Assembly: GCF_029369745.1 (NCBI RefSeq)
Contig: NZ_CP120210.1
Location: 3,100,001 to 3,164,000, forward strand
Source of the DNA: Amycolatopsis sp. QT-25
GTDB lineage: Bacteria; Actinomycetota; Actinomycetes; Mycobacteriales; Pseudonocardiaceae
Direction: 5' to 3'
Length of the DNA: 64,000 nt
The position numbers and the translations under genes were made by a program. The notes beneath the pieces were generated by a model that was not told where the DNA came from, ran no database searches, and worked only from the letters and a program-made list of their open reading frames with translations. How positions within the stretch are numbered: position 1 is the first letter of the stretch; each line of letters starts with the position of its first letter. Positions 33,021-41,658 of the stretch are shown here, in pieces.

Positions 33021-33028
33021 CCGTACCC

Positions 33029-34084
33029 ATGACCAGCAGTGGTAAGCGGATCGTGGTCACCGGCGCCACCGGTAACGTCGGGACGGCGGTGGTACGCGCA
33101 CTGGGCTCGGATCCCGAAGTCGGATCGATCGTCGGCGTGGCGAGGCGCCCCAGTCGCTGGGAGAGCCCGAAAACCGAGTTCGTCACCGCCGACGTCGCGC
33201 GTGACGACCTGCGCGCCGTGTTCGACGGGGCCGACGTGGTGATCCACCTGGCCTGGCTCTTCCAGCCCACGCACCGGCCCGAGATCACCTGGCGCTCCAA
33301 CGTGCTCGGCTCGATCCGGGTCTTCGAAGCCGTCCAGGCGATGCGGGTGCCGGCGCTGGTGTACGCGTCGTCCATCGGGGCGTATTCGCCGAGGGACGAC
33401 GACCACCCGGTGGCCGAGGACTGGCCGACCCACGGTTCGCCGAACGCGGCGTACACCCGTGAAAAGGCTTATGTGGAAAGGGTTCTGGAGGCATTCGATC
33501 GGAGCCATCCGCGGCTGCGGGTGGTGCGGCTTCGACCGGGATTCCTCTTCCAGAAGGCCGCCGCACCCGAACAGCGCCGTCTCTTCGGTGGGCCGTTGGT
33601 GCCGGGCAAGCTCGTGCGGCCGTCGTTGATCCCGGTGCTCCCGGACATCCCGCAGCTGAGGATTCAGACCGCGCACACCGACGACGTGGCCGACGCGTAC
33701 CGGCGCTGTGCGCTCCAGGACGTCAAAGGCGCCTTCAACATCGCAGCCGATCCGGTGCTGGACACCCGTGCGCTCGCGCGGATCTTCGGCGCCAAGCCGG
33801 TGAAGGTCCCGGCGGTCTTCGTCCGGCGCGCGCTCGCCGCGGCCTGGTCACTGCATCTGATCCCGGCCACGCCAGGGCTTTTCGACGCCGTCCTGCACCT
33901 TCCGGTGATGGACTGCACACGTGCCAGGGAAGAACTGGGCTGGACGCCGCGATACTCCTCCGAGGACGCGATCGCGGCTTTCCTCGAGGGACTGCGGGAA
34001 GGTGAGGGATTCCCGACCGAACCGCTGAAAGCTGACGTCGGAAGAGGCCACGAACTGGCCACCGGAGTGGGGGAGCGGCCATGA
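33029..34084 (+). CDS. NAD-dependent epimerase/dehydratase-family protein
   Basis: A 351-residue extended SDR. The Rossmann motif VVTGATGNVGTAVV is at the N-terminus, the catalytic region has YASSIGAYSPRD and YTREKAYVERVLE (YxxxK), and the C-terminal substrate domain contains RLRPGFLFQ and NIAADPVL. No sugar-nucleotide specificity can be read. It begins a set with the nucleotidyltransferase-BON and phosphoesterase genes, each overlapping the next (ATGA at 34081). Confidence 0.87.
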   Translation: MTSSGKRIVVTGATGNVGTAVVRALGSDPEVGSIVGVARRPSRWESPKTEFVTADVARDDLRAVFDGADVVIHLAWLFQPTHRPEITWRSNVLGSIRVFEAVQAMRVPALVYASSIGAYSPRDDDHPVAEDWPTHGSPNAAYTREKAYVERVLEAFDRSHPRLRVVRLRPGFLFQKAAAPEQRRLFGGPLVPGKLVRPSLIPVLPDIPQLRIQTAHTDDVADAYRRCALQDVKGAFNIAADPVLDTRALARIFGAKPVKVPAVFVRRALAAAWSLHLIPATPGLFDAVLHLPVMDCTRAREELGWTPRYSSEDAIAAFLEGLREGEGFPTEPLKADVGRGHELATGVGERP

Positions 34085-34890
34085 ACGAAAAGGAACTGCT
34101 GCACACGCTGACCAAGGTAGTGTCCATTTTGGACAAGACGTCGGTGCGGTTCGCCGTCGCGGGCGGTCTCGCCGTGTACGCCCGCGGCGGGCCGCCGTCC
34201 GACCACGACGTCGACCTCTTCCTCAAGCAGGAGGACATCCCCGAAGCGACGGAAGCCCTCGAAGCCGCGGGGCTGAGACGGGTGCGTCCGCCCGAGGACT
34301 GGCTCACCAAGGTCTACGACGGGGACTGCCTCGTCGACCTGATCTTCCAGCCCAACCATCGCCCGGTCACCGACGAGATGCTCGACCGCGCTTCGCTGAT
34401 GCGGGTCGGGCCGACCGCCGCGCCCGTGCTCAACGGGACCGATCTGCTCGTCGACAAGGTGCTCGTCCTCAGTCCGCACCGGTGCGATTTCGGGCCGCTG
34501 CTGCGGATCGCCCGCGACCTCCGCGAGCAGGTCGACTGGCACCGGGTGGCGGAGGAGACCGCCGGATCCCCGTACGCGTGGTCGTTCCTGACCCTGCTCG
34601 CGGCACTGTCCATCATCGACGGAAAGGAGCTCCCGATGCCCGCGGAAGCACCCCAGTACCTGGTCGCCAGGCTGAGCAAGGCGCTGGCCGAAGACCCGAG
34701 GACCGCCGAACTCGGCGTGCACGTCACCGTGCGCGGCGACCAGGTCCGGCTCGGTGGCGAGGTGGCATGCGCCAACCGCAAGGCCGACATCGAGGCGGTC
34801 GTCTGCGAACACATCGCGGCCGAACTGGTGCACAACGACGTCCGGCTGGCCGACGTCCGCGAGCCGGCGCGTGCCGAGGAGATCCGGTGA
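34081..34890 (+). CDS. Nucleotidyltransferase-like domain fused to a BON domain
   Basis: A 269-residue protein. Residues 1-150 resemble the nucleotidyltransferase superfamily (MNT/AbiEii-like): VRFAVAGGLAVYARGG and the metal site SDHDVDLFLKQED, then DLLVDKVLVLSPH. Residues about 190-260 are a BON domain (YLVARLSKALAEDPRT, GVHVTVRGDQVRLGGEVACANRK), a module that in other proteins binds phospholipid or acts in periplasm. I do not know this fusion as a named family. There is no signal peptide, so it is cytosolic. It overlaps both neighbours and so is co-translated with the epimerase and phosphoesterase. Confidence 0.8.
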   Translation: MNEKELLHTLTKVVSILDKTSVRFAVAGGLAVYARGGPPSDHDVDLFLKQEDIPEATEALEAAGLRRVRPPEDWLTKVYDGDCLVDLIFQPNHRPVTDEMLDRASLMRVGPTAAPVLNGTDLLVDKVLVLSPHRCDFGPLLRIARDLREQVDWHRVAEETAGSPYAWSFLTLLAALSIIDGKELPMPAEAPQYLVARLSKALAEDPRTAELGVHVTVRGDQVRLGGEVACANRKADIEAVVCEHIAAELVHNDVRLADVREPARAEEIR

Positions 34891-35624
34891 TCCGGGTCGC
34901 CGCGGTCGGGGACGTCCACCTCGGGGAGGACAACCGAGGCCTGCTGCGGCCGGCACTGGACAACATCGCCGAACACGCCGACGTGCTCCTGCTGGCGGGT
35001 GACCTGACCCGGCACGGCAGCATCGAGGAAGCCAGGGTGGTGGCCGACGAGTTCGCCGGGCTCGACGTTCCCGTGGTGTCGGTACTGGGCAACCACGACT
35101 ACCACTCGGACGCGGCCGAGACGGTCAGCGGATTGCTGGAGGAAAGCGGGATCACTGTCCTCGAAGGCTCGGCCACCACGGTGGAGCTGGAAGGCGGGAA
35201 GCTCGGTATCGCCGGGGTGAAGGGTTTCGGCGGCGGGTTCGCGGGCAAATGCGCGAGCCGGTTCGGCGAGCGCGAGATGAAGGACTTCGTCGAACACACC
35301 ATGGCGGCCGCCAACCGGCTGCGCACCGCGCTGGAAGGGCTCGAACAAGAGCGACCCGACGTGATCGTCGCGTTGACGCACTACTCGCCGATCCCCGGCA
35401 CACTGCACGGCGAACCGCCGGAGATCCACCCGTTCCTGGGTTCGTATCTGCTGTGCGAGCCGATCGACGACGCCCAGGTGGCGCTCGCGGTGCACGGGCA
35501 CGCGCACTACGGCAGCGAACAGGGGGTCAGCCCCGGCGGGGTCCCGGTGCGCAACGTCGCTCAACCGGTGATTCGCGCCGCGTATGCGACGTACGTGCTC
35601 GAACCCGCGAAGGTACCGGCGTGA
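34887..35624 (+). CDS. Calcineurin-like metallophosphoesterase
   Basis: A 245-residue protein. GTG 34887 overlaps the preceding stop (GTGA). All metal-binding motifs are there: GDVHLGED, LLLAGDLTRHG, LGNHDYH, ALTHYSPIPG and VHGHAHYGS. It hydrolyses phosphoester or cyclic-nucleotide bonds of unknown identity. Overlap with a nucleotidyltransferase-like gene suggests a make-and-break pair acting on the same nucleotide group, but that is a guess. Confidence 0.9.
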   Translation: MIRVAAVGDVHLGEDNRGLLRPALDNIAEHADVLLLAGDLTRHGSIEEARVVADEFAGLDVPVVSVLGNHDYHSDAAETVSGLLEESGITVLEGSATTVELEGGKLGIAGVKGFGGGFAGKCASRFGEREMKDFVEHTMAAANRLRTALEGLEQERPDVIVALTHYSPIPGTLHGEPPEIHPFLGSYLLCEPIDDAQVALAVHGHAHYGSEQGVSPGGVPVRNVAQPVIRAAYATYVLEPAKVPA

Positions 35625-36187
35625 GAGAGCGTTCCACGGTCAAGTGAGCGGCCTCGGCGATCGCCTGTCGAGTATGTGCGGCATGGTGTGGGAAGAACTG
35701 CCGCCGGCCGACGGGTCTTCCTTGACCGGGACGCCGAGGCCGCCGTCGAACTGGCGACGGCCCGAATTGAGCACCTTGCGTAGCCGGTGCCGGGGTCGTG
35801 CTCGGCGGCGACGGGTTTTCGTCGGCTGCGCCGGTGCGCCTGGGGTGACCGTGGGATACATGAAGGCCCCCTTCCTTACGCCAGGCGCAAGGAAGGGGGC
35901 CTTCATGTACGAACTATGGCGGCGGCCTAGCGGGTACAGGTGTCGTGGGTGGTAAGTGTCGTCGAGGCGATCATTACCACTTACGACCCCAGGCGAAGCC
36001 TCAAAGCGAGCGCACGAGGAAGCTTGATGTCCCTTGTGGACAGTGGAGGCCGGGATCGGCCGGTGTCCGGCTCGCGTCCCGCGAACCCTTCCAGGGGGTC
36101 ATGGAGACAACCGGTGCGGCAGGGCTCGCGACACGACACGTTTGCCCCACCCTTCGATAAACCGTGTGCCCCGGCTCGGACCTGCGG
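35625..36187. other. Spacer between converging operons
   Basis: It contains the strong hairpin at 35857-35909 and a weak inverted pair GTAAGTG/CACTTAC near 35950-35990. Open frames here are not protein-like. I see no gene or promoter. Confidence 0.6.
35857..35909. terminator. Strong hairpin between converging operons (GAAGGCC family)
   Basis: A perfect 21-bp stem, beginning TACATGAAGGCCCCCTTCC, around an 11-nt loop. It sits between the phosphoesterase and the flavodoxin-like gene ends. No U-tract is present; it probably acts as a bidirectional terminator. Confidence 0.75.
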
Positions 36188-36799
36188 TCAGGAGGCCGGG
36201 TACTGGCTCTCCCGCAACAGGTTCGCCAGGTGGGCGGCGTTGCGCGCCAGGGTCGCGTTGGTCGATTCGACCGCCTCCGGTGTCTCGTCGAGGTCGTTGT
36301 AGTCGCCGCCCTTCATCGCCTCGCCGTTCCAGTACGTCCCGCCCTGGGCGGGCACGGTGAAGCCGACGTCGTTGAGGGCCTGGAACAGATCGGCGGTGAT
36401 CTTGTGCGCGCCGTCCTCGTTGCCGACGACGGCGGTGACCCCGACCTTGCCGAACATCGCGGGCCTGCCCTCGTCGTCCGTTTCGGACAGTGCGGCGTCG
36501 AGCCGTTCCAGCACCCGCTGGGCCACACTGGACATGTGGCCGACCCAGGTCGGCGTGGAGATCAGCAAAATGTCGGCGGCCTCGATCTTGCGGCGGATCT
36601 CCGGCCAGGCGTCGCCGTCGCCCATGTCGGCCTCCACGCCCGGTTTGACGTCGTGGTCGACCACGCGCACGAGTTCACCGGTGGCACCGTGTTCGGCCAG
36701 CTTGTCGAGAAGCTGCTGGGCGATCAGTGCGCTGCTCGACGGCGCGGGCGACGGCTTGAGCGAGCACACCAGTGCGAGGGCCTTCAACGGCTGGGTCAT
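36188..36799 (-). CDS. Flavodoxin-like NAD(P)H-dependent oxidoreductase
   Basis: A 203-residue flavodoxin-fold protein. The FMN phosphate loop area is ALVCSLKPSPAPSSSALI; the ring-binding loop is ISTPTWVGHMSSVAQRVLERL; GVTAVVGNEDGAHK and TYWNGEAMKGGDY follow. ATG 36799 overlaps the stop of the UDP-glucose dehydrogenase gene (ATGA) and has AGGAGAACAGG before it. It is the last gene of the carbamoyltransferase operon, though its flavoprotein role in glycan making is not clear. Confidence 0.85.
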   Translation of the reverse strand: MTQPLKALALVCSLKPSPAPSSSALIAQQLLDKLAEHGATGELVRVVDHDVKPGVEADMGDGDAWPEIRRKIEAADILLISTPTWVGHMSSVAQRVLERLDAALSETDDEGRPAMFGKVGVTAVVGNEDGAHKITADLFQALNDVGFTVPAQGGTYWNGEAMKGGDYNDLDETPEAVESTNATLARNAAHLANLLRESQYPAS

Positions 36800-38106
36800 C
36801 CTGTTCTCCTGTTCGGGTCGGTTCCGAGCCCCGTATGGGTGAAGCCCGCTTCGGCCAGGGTCGCCGGGTCCAGGAGGTTCCTGGCGTCGACGACGACGGC
36901 GCGTTCGGTGGCAGCGGCGAGCCGCTCCCAATCGAGCTCGCGGAACTCGGGCCACTCGGTGAGCACGACCAGCGCCGCCGCGTCCTTCGCCACCAGGTAC
37001 GGGTCGTCGACGACCTGCACGGTGTCCTGGTCCACGGTTTCGACTCCGGGGTCGTACGCGGTCAGCACCGCGCCGCTCCTGGCGAGTTCGTGGGCGACGG
37101 CGAGTGCGGGCGAATCCCGCAGGTCCCCGGTCCCCGCCTTGAACGCCAGCCCGAGCAACCCGATCCGGATGCCCGAGAGCGAACCGTCCGAAACACCCGT
37201 GATCGCGCGGCGGATCTTCCGCACCACGGCCGCTCTCTGGCGCGCGTTGGCCTTCATGGCGTCACGAAGGATGCCGAAGTCGACGCCCGCGTGTTCGGCG
37301 GTCCGCAGCAGCGCGGCGGTGTCCTTGGGCAGGCACGAGCCGCCCCAGCCGGGGCCGGGGACGAGGAAGGCGGGACCGATCCGGGAGTCGAGTCCCATGA
37401 GCCGTCCGACGTCGCGGATGTCGGCGCCGTAGTGCTCGCAGAGTTCCGCGAGAATGTTCACATAGGACACTTTCAGTGCCAGGAAGGCGTTGCTGGCGTA
37501 CTTCGCGAGTTCGGCGCTCGCCGGATCGGTGAACCACACCGGCGCGTTCGTCTCCCCGTACAAGTCCGCCACCCGTTCGGCCGCCGCCCGGCTCTCCGGC
37601 ACCGAGCCGATCACGATCCGGTCGGGCTTCAGGAAGTCTTCGACGGCGTGACCCTCCCGGAGGAACTCGGGATTGCTCACCACGGGCAGATCCGGCCGCC
37701 CGAGCAACTCCGCGAGCCGGGTCCCGGTGCCGACCGGGACGGTGGACTTGGTGACGACGACGCAGCCGGGAGCCAGCAGGCCGGGCAGAGTGGTCACGAC
37801 CTCCTCCAGCACCCGGACGTCGGCGTCGCCGTCCTTCCCTTTCGGGGTGGGCAGGCAGAGCAGCACGACGTCCACGCCGGACAGCTCCCGTGTGTCGGTG
37901 GTGAACCGGAGCCGTCCACAGCCCAGCCCGTCTTGGACGAGTTCCGTGAGCCCCGGCTCGGCAATGGTGACCTCGCCCCGGTCCAGCTCGTCCACTTTGG
38001 ACTGGTCGTTGTCGACGCAGACCACTTGATGCCCGAGATGGGTGAAGCACGCGGCGCTCGTGAGCCCGACGTAGCCGGCACCGATCACGCCCACCCGCTC
38101 AGTCAC
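36796..38106 (-). CDS. ugd: UDP-glucose 6-dehydrogenase
   Basis: A 436-residue UDP-glucose/GDP-mannose dehydrogenase family member. N-terminal NAD domain RVGVIGAGYVGLTSAACF, the STVPVGTG and SNPEFLREG segments, catalytic Cys in GPGWGGSCLPKDT (about 260), and C-terminal LGLAFKAGTGDLRDSPA. It oxidises UDP-glucose twice to UDP-glucuronate. GTG 38106 overlaps the GT9 gene end. The UDP-xylose synthase at 43598 can use its product. Confidence 0.93.
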   Translation of the reverse strand: MTERVGVIGAGYVGLTSAACFTHLGHQVVCVDNDQSKVDELDRGEVTIAEPGLTELVQDGLGCGRLRFTTDTRELSGVDVVLLCLPTPKGKDGDADVRVLEEVVTTLPGLLAPGCVVVTKSTVPVGTGTRLAELLGRPDLPVVSNPEFLREGHAVEDFLKPDRIVIGSVPESRAAAERVADLYGETNAPVWFTDPASAELAKYASNAFLALKVSYVNILAELCEHYGADIRDVGRLMGLDSRIGPAFLVPGPGWGGSCLPKDTAALLRTAEHAGVDFGILRDAMKANARQRAAVVRKIRRAITGVSDGSLSGIRIGLLGLAFKAGTGDLRDSPALAVAHELARSGAVLTAYDPGVETVDQDTVQVVDDPYLVAKDAAALVVLTEWPEFRELDWERLAAATERAVVVDARNLLDPATLAEAGFTHTGLGTDPNRRTG

Positions 38107-39040
38107 GGGAAACCCCCGTCCGAAGCAGGTCTTCGGCCGCCGTGAGGACGCGTTCCTCGTGTAACAGCAGCAGTCCCGGATCGGGGTCGTCACCGTGCGG
38201 GTCGCCGACGTCGCCCACCCAGAGGACCGTGTGCTGCCGGGCTTCGGGAGGCGGTCCCCAAAGCCGCGGCGGGGTCGGGCCGAACAGCAGGACGGACGGT
38301 GTGCCGTAGGCGGTGGCGAGATGCCCGACCCCGGTGTCACCGCAGATCACCAGCCGCGCCTCCGCCACCGTCGCGGCCAGTTCGGCGAGACCGGCGTCAC
38401 CGGCGAGCATCGCCTCGTCGGGCAGGCCCGCCGCCTCGGCGACTTCGCGGGCGATCGGCACTTCCGCCGCATTGCCCGTGACGACCACCCGATGCCGTCC
38501 GGCGAGGGCGCGCGCCACCCGCGCGTACCGGTCCGGCGGCCAGCGCCGGGCGCCGGACGCGGCACCGGGATGGATCACCACCGCGTCCGTCGCCGGGCTG
38601 GGGCCGGGCGGCGGCGGCAGCGCGAGGTCGGTGCGGTCGGCCGGGATGCGGGCAGCCTCGAGCAGGCGGCACCAGCGGTCGACCTCGTGTACCTCGGCAG
38701 GCCAGTCCGGACCTTCGACGCCGGGGACGTCCGGATGCCGGTGAGTGATCAGTTCGAGCGGGTCCTGGGCGAGCAGATCGTGGATGCTCTCCGGGCCGCG
38801 GCCGTGCAGGTTCACCGCCAGCCGCGGCGGCTCGCCGGGCCAGGACAGGTCACCGAGTCCGGCAATCGGGAGCAGTTCGTCCACCGCGTCGATCAATTCG
38901 ACGATGTCGCGCAGGTTTTCGCGGGTGGCGAGCACCAGTCGCTCGCCGTCGAAGGCCCGCCGCAACGCCCGCAGCGCGGGAACCGTGGTGAGCAGGTCCC
39001 CCAGGCCGAGGGCGCGCAGCACGAGAATGCCGCCGGTCAC
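38099..39040 (-). CDS. Glycosyltransferase family 9 (heptosyltransferase-like), second copy
   Basis: A 313-residue GT9 protein. GTG 39040 is chosen because it overlaps the SDR stop codon (GTGA); the frame is open further. ILVLRALGLGDLLTTVPALRAL opens the N-domain, VVIHPGAASGARRWPPDRYARVA starts the donor domain, and the GT9 motif is ICGDTGVGHLATAYGTPSVLLF (about 230-250). The usual WPxxxW arrangement differs slightly. It is different in sequence from the first GT9 at 25796, so two heptose transfers are plausible. Confidence 0.9.
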   Translation of the reverse strand: MTGGILVLRALGLGDLLTTVPALRALRRAFDGERLVLATRENLRDIVELIDAVDELLPIAGLGDLSWPGEPPRLAVNLHGRGPESIHDLLAQDPLELITHRHPDVPGVEGPDWPAEVHEVDRWCRLLEAARIPADRTDLALPPPPGPSPATDAVVIHPGAASGARRWPPDRYARVARALAGRHRVVVTGNAAEVPIAREVAEAAGLPDEAMLAGDAGLAELAATVAEARLVICGDTGVGHLATAYGTPSVLLFGPTPPRLWGPPPEARQHTVLWVGDVGDPHGDDPDPGLLLLHEERVLTAAEDLLRTGVSRD

Positions 39041-39726
39041 GGCCAGGACCCTTCTTCCGAAGCGCACACCACGAGTTCGCGGACCTCACAGCCGGGCGGC
39101 TGGGAGAGGGCGAACACCACCGACGCCGCGACGTGCTCGGGCTGGTTGAGCTTCGCGTCCGGCGGCGGCTTGTACTGCTCGGCCCGGTCGTCGAAGAACG
39201 CCGTGTGCATGCCGCCGGGGACGAGCAGCGTCACCCCGACGCGGCCCGCGAGTTCCATGGCGAGTGCCCTGGTGAAACCGACGACACCGAATTTCGAGGC
39301 GCAGTAGGCGCTCGCGTCCCCGGCCACGCGCAGCCCGAGTGTCGACGCGCAGGTCACCACCGTGCCGTGGCTGAGCCGCAGGTGGGGCAGGGCCGCGCGG
39401 ACGACCGCGGCGGTGCCGAACAGATTGACCCGGACCACCCGCTCCCAGTCCTCTGTGGACACTTCGTCGAGCGCGCCGCACGCGTCCGTCCCCGCCGCGG
39501 TGAAGACGCCGTCGATACCACCCGCTCGTTCGGCGAGCTCGTCCACGGCGCTCGCGGCCTCGGCGGAATCGGCCAGATCGGCCCGGACGAAGGCGACGTC
39601 GCCTGCCGGTTCGGCGCGGTCGATGACCAGGGGGGTGCCGCCCGCCTCGCGGACGGCCTCGACGGTCGCGGCGCCGAGTCCGGAGGCGCCGCCGGTGATC
39701 AGAATGTTGCCGAGAGGACGCATCAT
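39037..39726 (-). CDS. Short-chain dehydrogenase/reductase in the heptose operon
   Basis: A 229-residue classical SDR: ILITGGASGLGAATVEAV, the TAAGTDACGAL region in place of NNAG, CASTLGLRVAGDAS and YCASKFGVVGF (YxxxK). ATG 39726 overlaps the HldE stop (ATGA). It is not the extended-SDR epimerase HldD, so the heptose is more likely to stay in the D-glycero form unless this enzyme modifies it otherwise. Its exact substrate in the pathway is unknown. Confidence 0.87.
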   Translation of the reverse strand: MMRPLGNILITGGASGLGAATVEAVREAGGTPLVIDRAEPAGDVAFVRADLADSAEAASAVDELAERAGGIDGVFTAAGTDACGALDEVSTEDWERVVRVNLFGTAAVVRAALPHLRLSHGTVVTCASTLGLRVAGDASAYCASKFGVVGFTRALAMELAGRVGVTLLVPGGMHTAFFDDRAEQYKPPPDAKLNQPEHVAASVVFALSQPPGCEVRELVVCASEEGSWP

Positions 39727-41081
39727 GCTCCTTCCGCCGCGGCCACCAGCCGAGAGGTGGAATAACCGCGGATGGTCGGGATCAGGACGATCTCGCCGCC
39801 GTGCCTGCGCACCACGGCGCTTTCGGGAAGTTCCGTGTCCGCGTAGTCGCCGCCCTTGACCCAGACGTCGGGGCGCAGGCGGTCCAGCACGGCGGCGGGA
39901 TCGGGTTCGTCGAACACCACGACGGCGTCGACGGAGGTCAGTTCGGTGAGCAGCCTGGCGCGGTCGCGGGCGGTCACGATCGGCCGGCCCGGTCCCTTCA
40001 GGCCGCGCACCGACGCGTCGGAATTGAGACAGACGACCAGTGCGTCACCCAGGGCACGTGCCTGCCGGAGCAGGCTGGCGTGACCGGGGTGCAGCAGGTC
40101 GAAACAGCCACCGGTGGCGACCAGCCTGCCGCCTCGCGCGCGGACCCGTGCCGCCACGTCGAACGCGGAAACACCGTGGTGGCCGCTGTCCGGCACCGGT
40201 GCGTTGTCCACCGTGGACAAGGTGGCGGCACCGCCGGTCGCCACGAACCGGGCCGCCGTCTCGACCCCGGTGGCCACCGCGTCGGCGGTGGACGCCCCGT
40301 CGAGTAGCGCGGCGGCGACCGCGGAGGCGAAGCGATCACCCGCGCCGCAGGTGTCCTTGGCGACGATGCCCGACGGGGGCCGGAACGTCGTGCACGCCCC
40401 GCCCTCGGTCAGGACCGCGCCGCGCGAACCGGTGGTGACGCTGACCGCGTCGGCCTTCCAGAGCGCGTGCACCTGCTTCGCCAGGTCTTCGGCGTCGGCG
40501 CGGGATTCGGTGAACTGTTCGGCTTCGGCGAGATTCGGGGTGGCCACCCGGACCCCCGCCACGGGCTCCGTTCCGCGCGGGTGCGGATCCCAGACGATCG
40601 GGACGGTGGCCGCCAGTTCGGCGAGCAGCGCACGGATCTCCGGATGACCGGTCACCCCCCGGCCGTAGTCGGCGACGAGGATCGCGCCCGCCGAACGCAG
40701 CGTCTCGCGGACCTCCGACGTGAGCGCAGAGAGTTCCGCTCTGCCGTCGCCGCTGTCGAGCCGCACCAGCGATTGCCCACCCGCGCGCACCCGCGTCTTG
40801 GTGACCGTGGTGCCGCACAAGGGCATCGGCACCACCCGGAGTTCACGTTCCAGCAGCCCGGCCAGGGTCCGGCCCGCCGGATCGCCGCCCAGCGGGGCGA
40901 CGAGGATCACCTCGGCGGTGGACCGGGCGGCGAGCAACGCGGCCAGCCCGGCGCCGCCCGGCCGCCGCCATTCGCGGGCGAGATCGACCACGGGGACCGG
41001 CGCGTCCGGGCAGAGCCGGTCCGAGGTGCCGTCGACGTCGACGTCCAGCAGGGCGTCGCCCAGAACGACCAGCGGCCTCAC
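39723..41081 (-). CDS. hldE: Bifunctional heptose 7-phosphate kinase / heptose 1-phosphate adenylyltransferase (HldE-type)
   Basis: A 452-residue protein. Residues 1-300 are a PfkB/ribokinase-type sugar kinase (PGGAGLAALLAARST, DYGRGVTGHPEI, the anion hole and base in AKDTCGAGDRFASAV). Residues about 315-452 are a cytidylyltransferase-like domain with GGCFDLLHPGHASLLRQA (GxFDxxHxGH), NSDASVRGLKGPGRP and PTIRGYSTSRLV, the last matching the HldE GYSTT-type ending. It phosphorylates heptose 7-phosphate at C1 and later adds AMP to make ADP-heptose. GTG 41081 overlaps the GmhA stop (GTGA). Confidence 0.92.
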   Translation of the reverse strand: MRPLVVLGDALLDVDVDGTSDRLCPDAPVPVVDLAREWRRPGGAGLAALLAARSTAEVILVAPLGGDPAGRTLAGLLERELRVVPMPLCGTTVTKTRVRAGGQSLVRLDSGDGRAELSALTSEVRETLRSAGAILVADYGRGVTGHPEIRALLAELAATVPIVWDPHPRGTEPVAGVRVATPNLAEAEQFTESRADAEDLAKQVHALWKADAVSVTTGSRGAVLTEGGACTTFRPPSGIVAKDTCGAGDRFASAVAAALLDGASTADAVATGVETAARFVATGGAATLSTVDNAPVPDSGHHGVSAFDVAARVRARGGRLVATGGCFDLLHPGHASLLRQARALGDALVVCLNSDASVRGLKGPGRPIVTARDRARLLTELTSVDAVVVFDEPDPAAVLDRLRPDVWVKGGDYADTELPESAVVRRHGGEIVLIPTIRGYSTSRLVAAAEGA

Positions 41082-41641
41082 GTCGGCACCCCGAGCGCGT
41101 CGTCCAGCGCCGTGCACAGGGCATGCACCAGCGCGAGGTGGACCTCCTGCACGGTGGCCGTCGACGGTGCCTCCACCGGGATCGCGTCGGCACACAACGC
41201 GGCGAGCGGGTTGGGGGAGGGGCCGGTGATCGCCCAGGTGGTGATGCCGAGTTCGTGGGCGGCCTTCGCGGCCGCGACCACGTTCTGGCTTCCCCCGCTG
41301 GTCGAAAGGCAGACGAGGATGTCGCCCGGACGGCCGTGCGCGCGCACCTGCCGGGCGAACACCTCGTGCTCGCCGTAGTCGTTGACGATGGCCGTCACGG
41401 CGGAGGTGTCCGCGTGCAGGGCGATCGCCGAGAACGGCCGCCGGTCGTTGCGGAACCGGCCCACCAGTTCTCCGGTGAGGTGCTGCGCTTCGGCGGCGCT
41501 GCCGCCGTTGCCGCAAGCGAGCAGCCGTCCGCCGGAGGACAGCATGGTGGCCAGATGGTCTCCCCAGTCACGGATCTTCGGCGCCCAGGAAACGGACTTC
41601 CCGGCTGCCTCGCTCAACGCTGTGAAGTGTTCTTCGATCAC
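41078..41641 (-). CDS. gmhA: Sedoheptulose 7-phosphate isomerase GmhA
   Basis: A 187-residue SIS-domain protein. LLACGNGGSAAEAQHLTGEL (phosphate loop), GRFRNDRRPFSAIALHADTS, VNDYGEHEVFARQV, CLSTSGGSQNVVAAAKAA and the C-terminal VEAPSTATVQEVHLALVHAL with its metal/active-site residues are all classic GmhA. It turns sedoheptulose 7-phosphate into D-glycero-D-manno-heptose 7-phosphate, the first step of the heptose route. GGAGGTG precedes GTG 41641. It follows the carbamoyltransferase by 17 bp. Confidence 0.94.
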   Translation of the reverse strand: MIEEHFTALSEAAGKSVSWAPKIRDWGDHLATMLSSGGRLLACGNGGSAAEAQHLTGELVGRFRNDRRPFSAIALHADTSAVTAIVNDYGEHEVFARQVRAHGRPGDILVCLSTSGGSQNVVAAAKAAHELGITTWAITGPSPNPLAALCADAIPVEAPSTATVQEVHLALVHALCTALDDALGVPT

Positions 41642-41658
41642 GACACACCTCCAAAAGG

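Noticed and set aside
34081..35624. AbiEii-type toxin-antitoxin system
   Set aside because: The nucleotidyltransferase domain resembles that group, but there is no AbiEi-like antitoxin, and the BON domain and phosphoesterase do not fit; kept only as an open question.
39037..39726. The SDR in the heptose operon as HldD epimerase
   Set aside because: HldD is an extended SDR of about 310 residues with a different N-terminal and substrate region; this is a 229-residue classical SDR.
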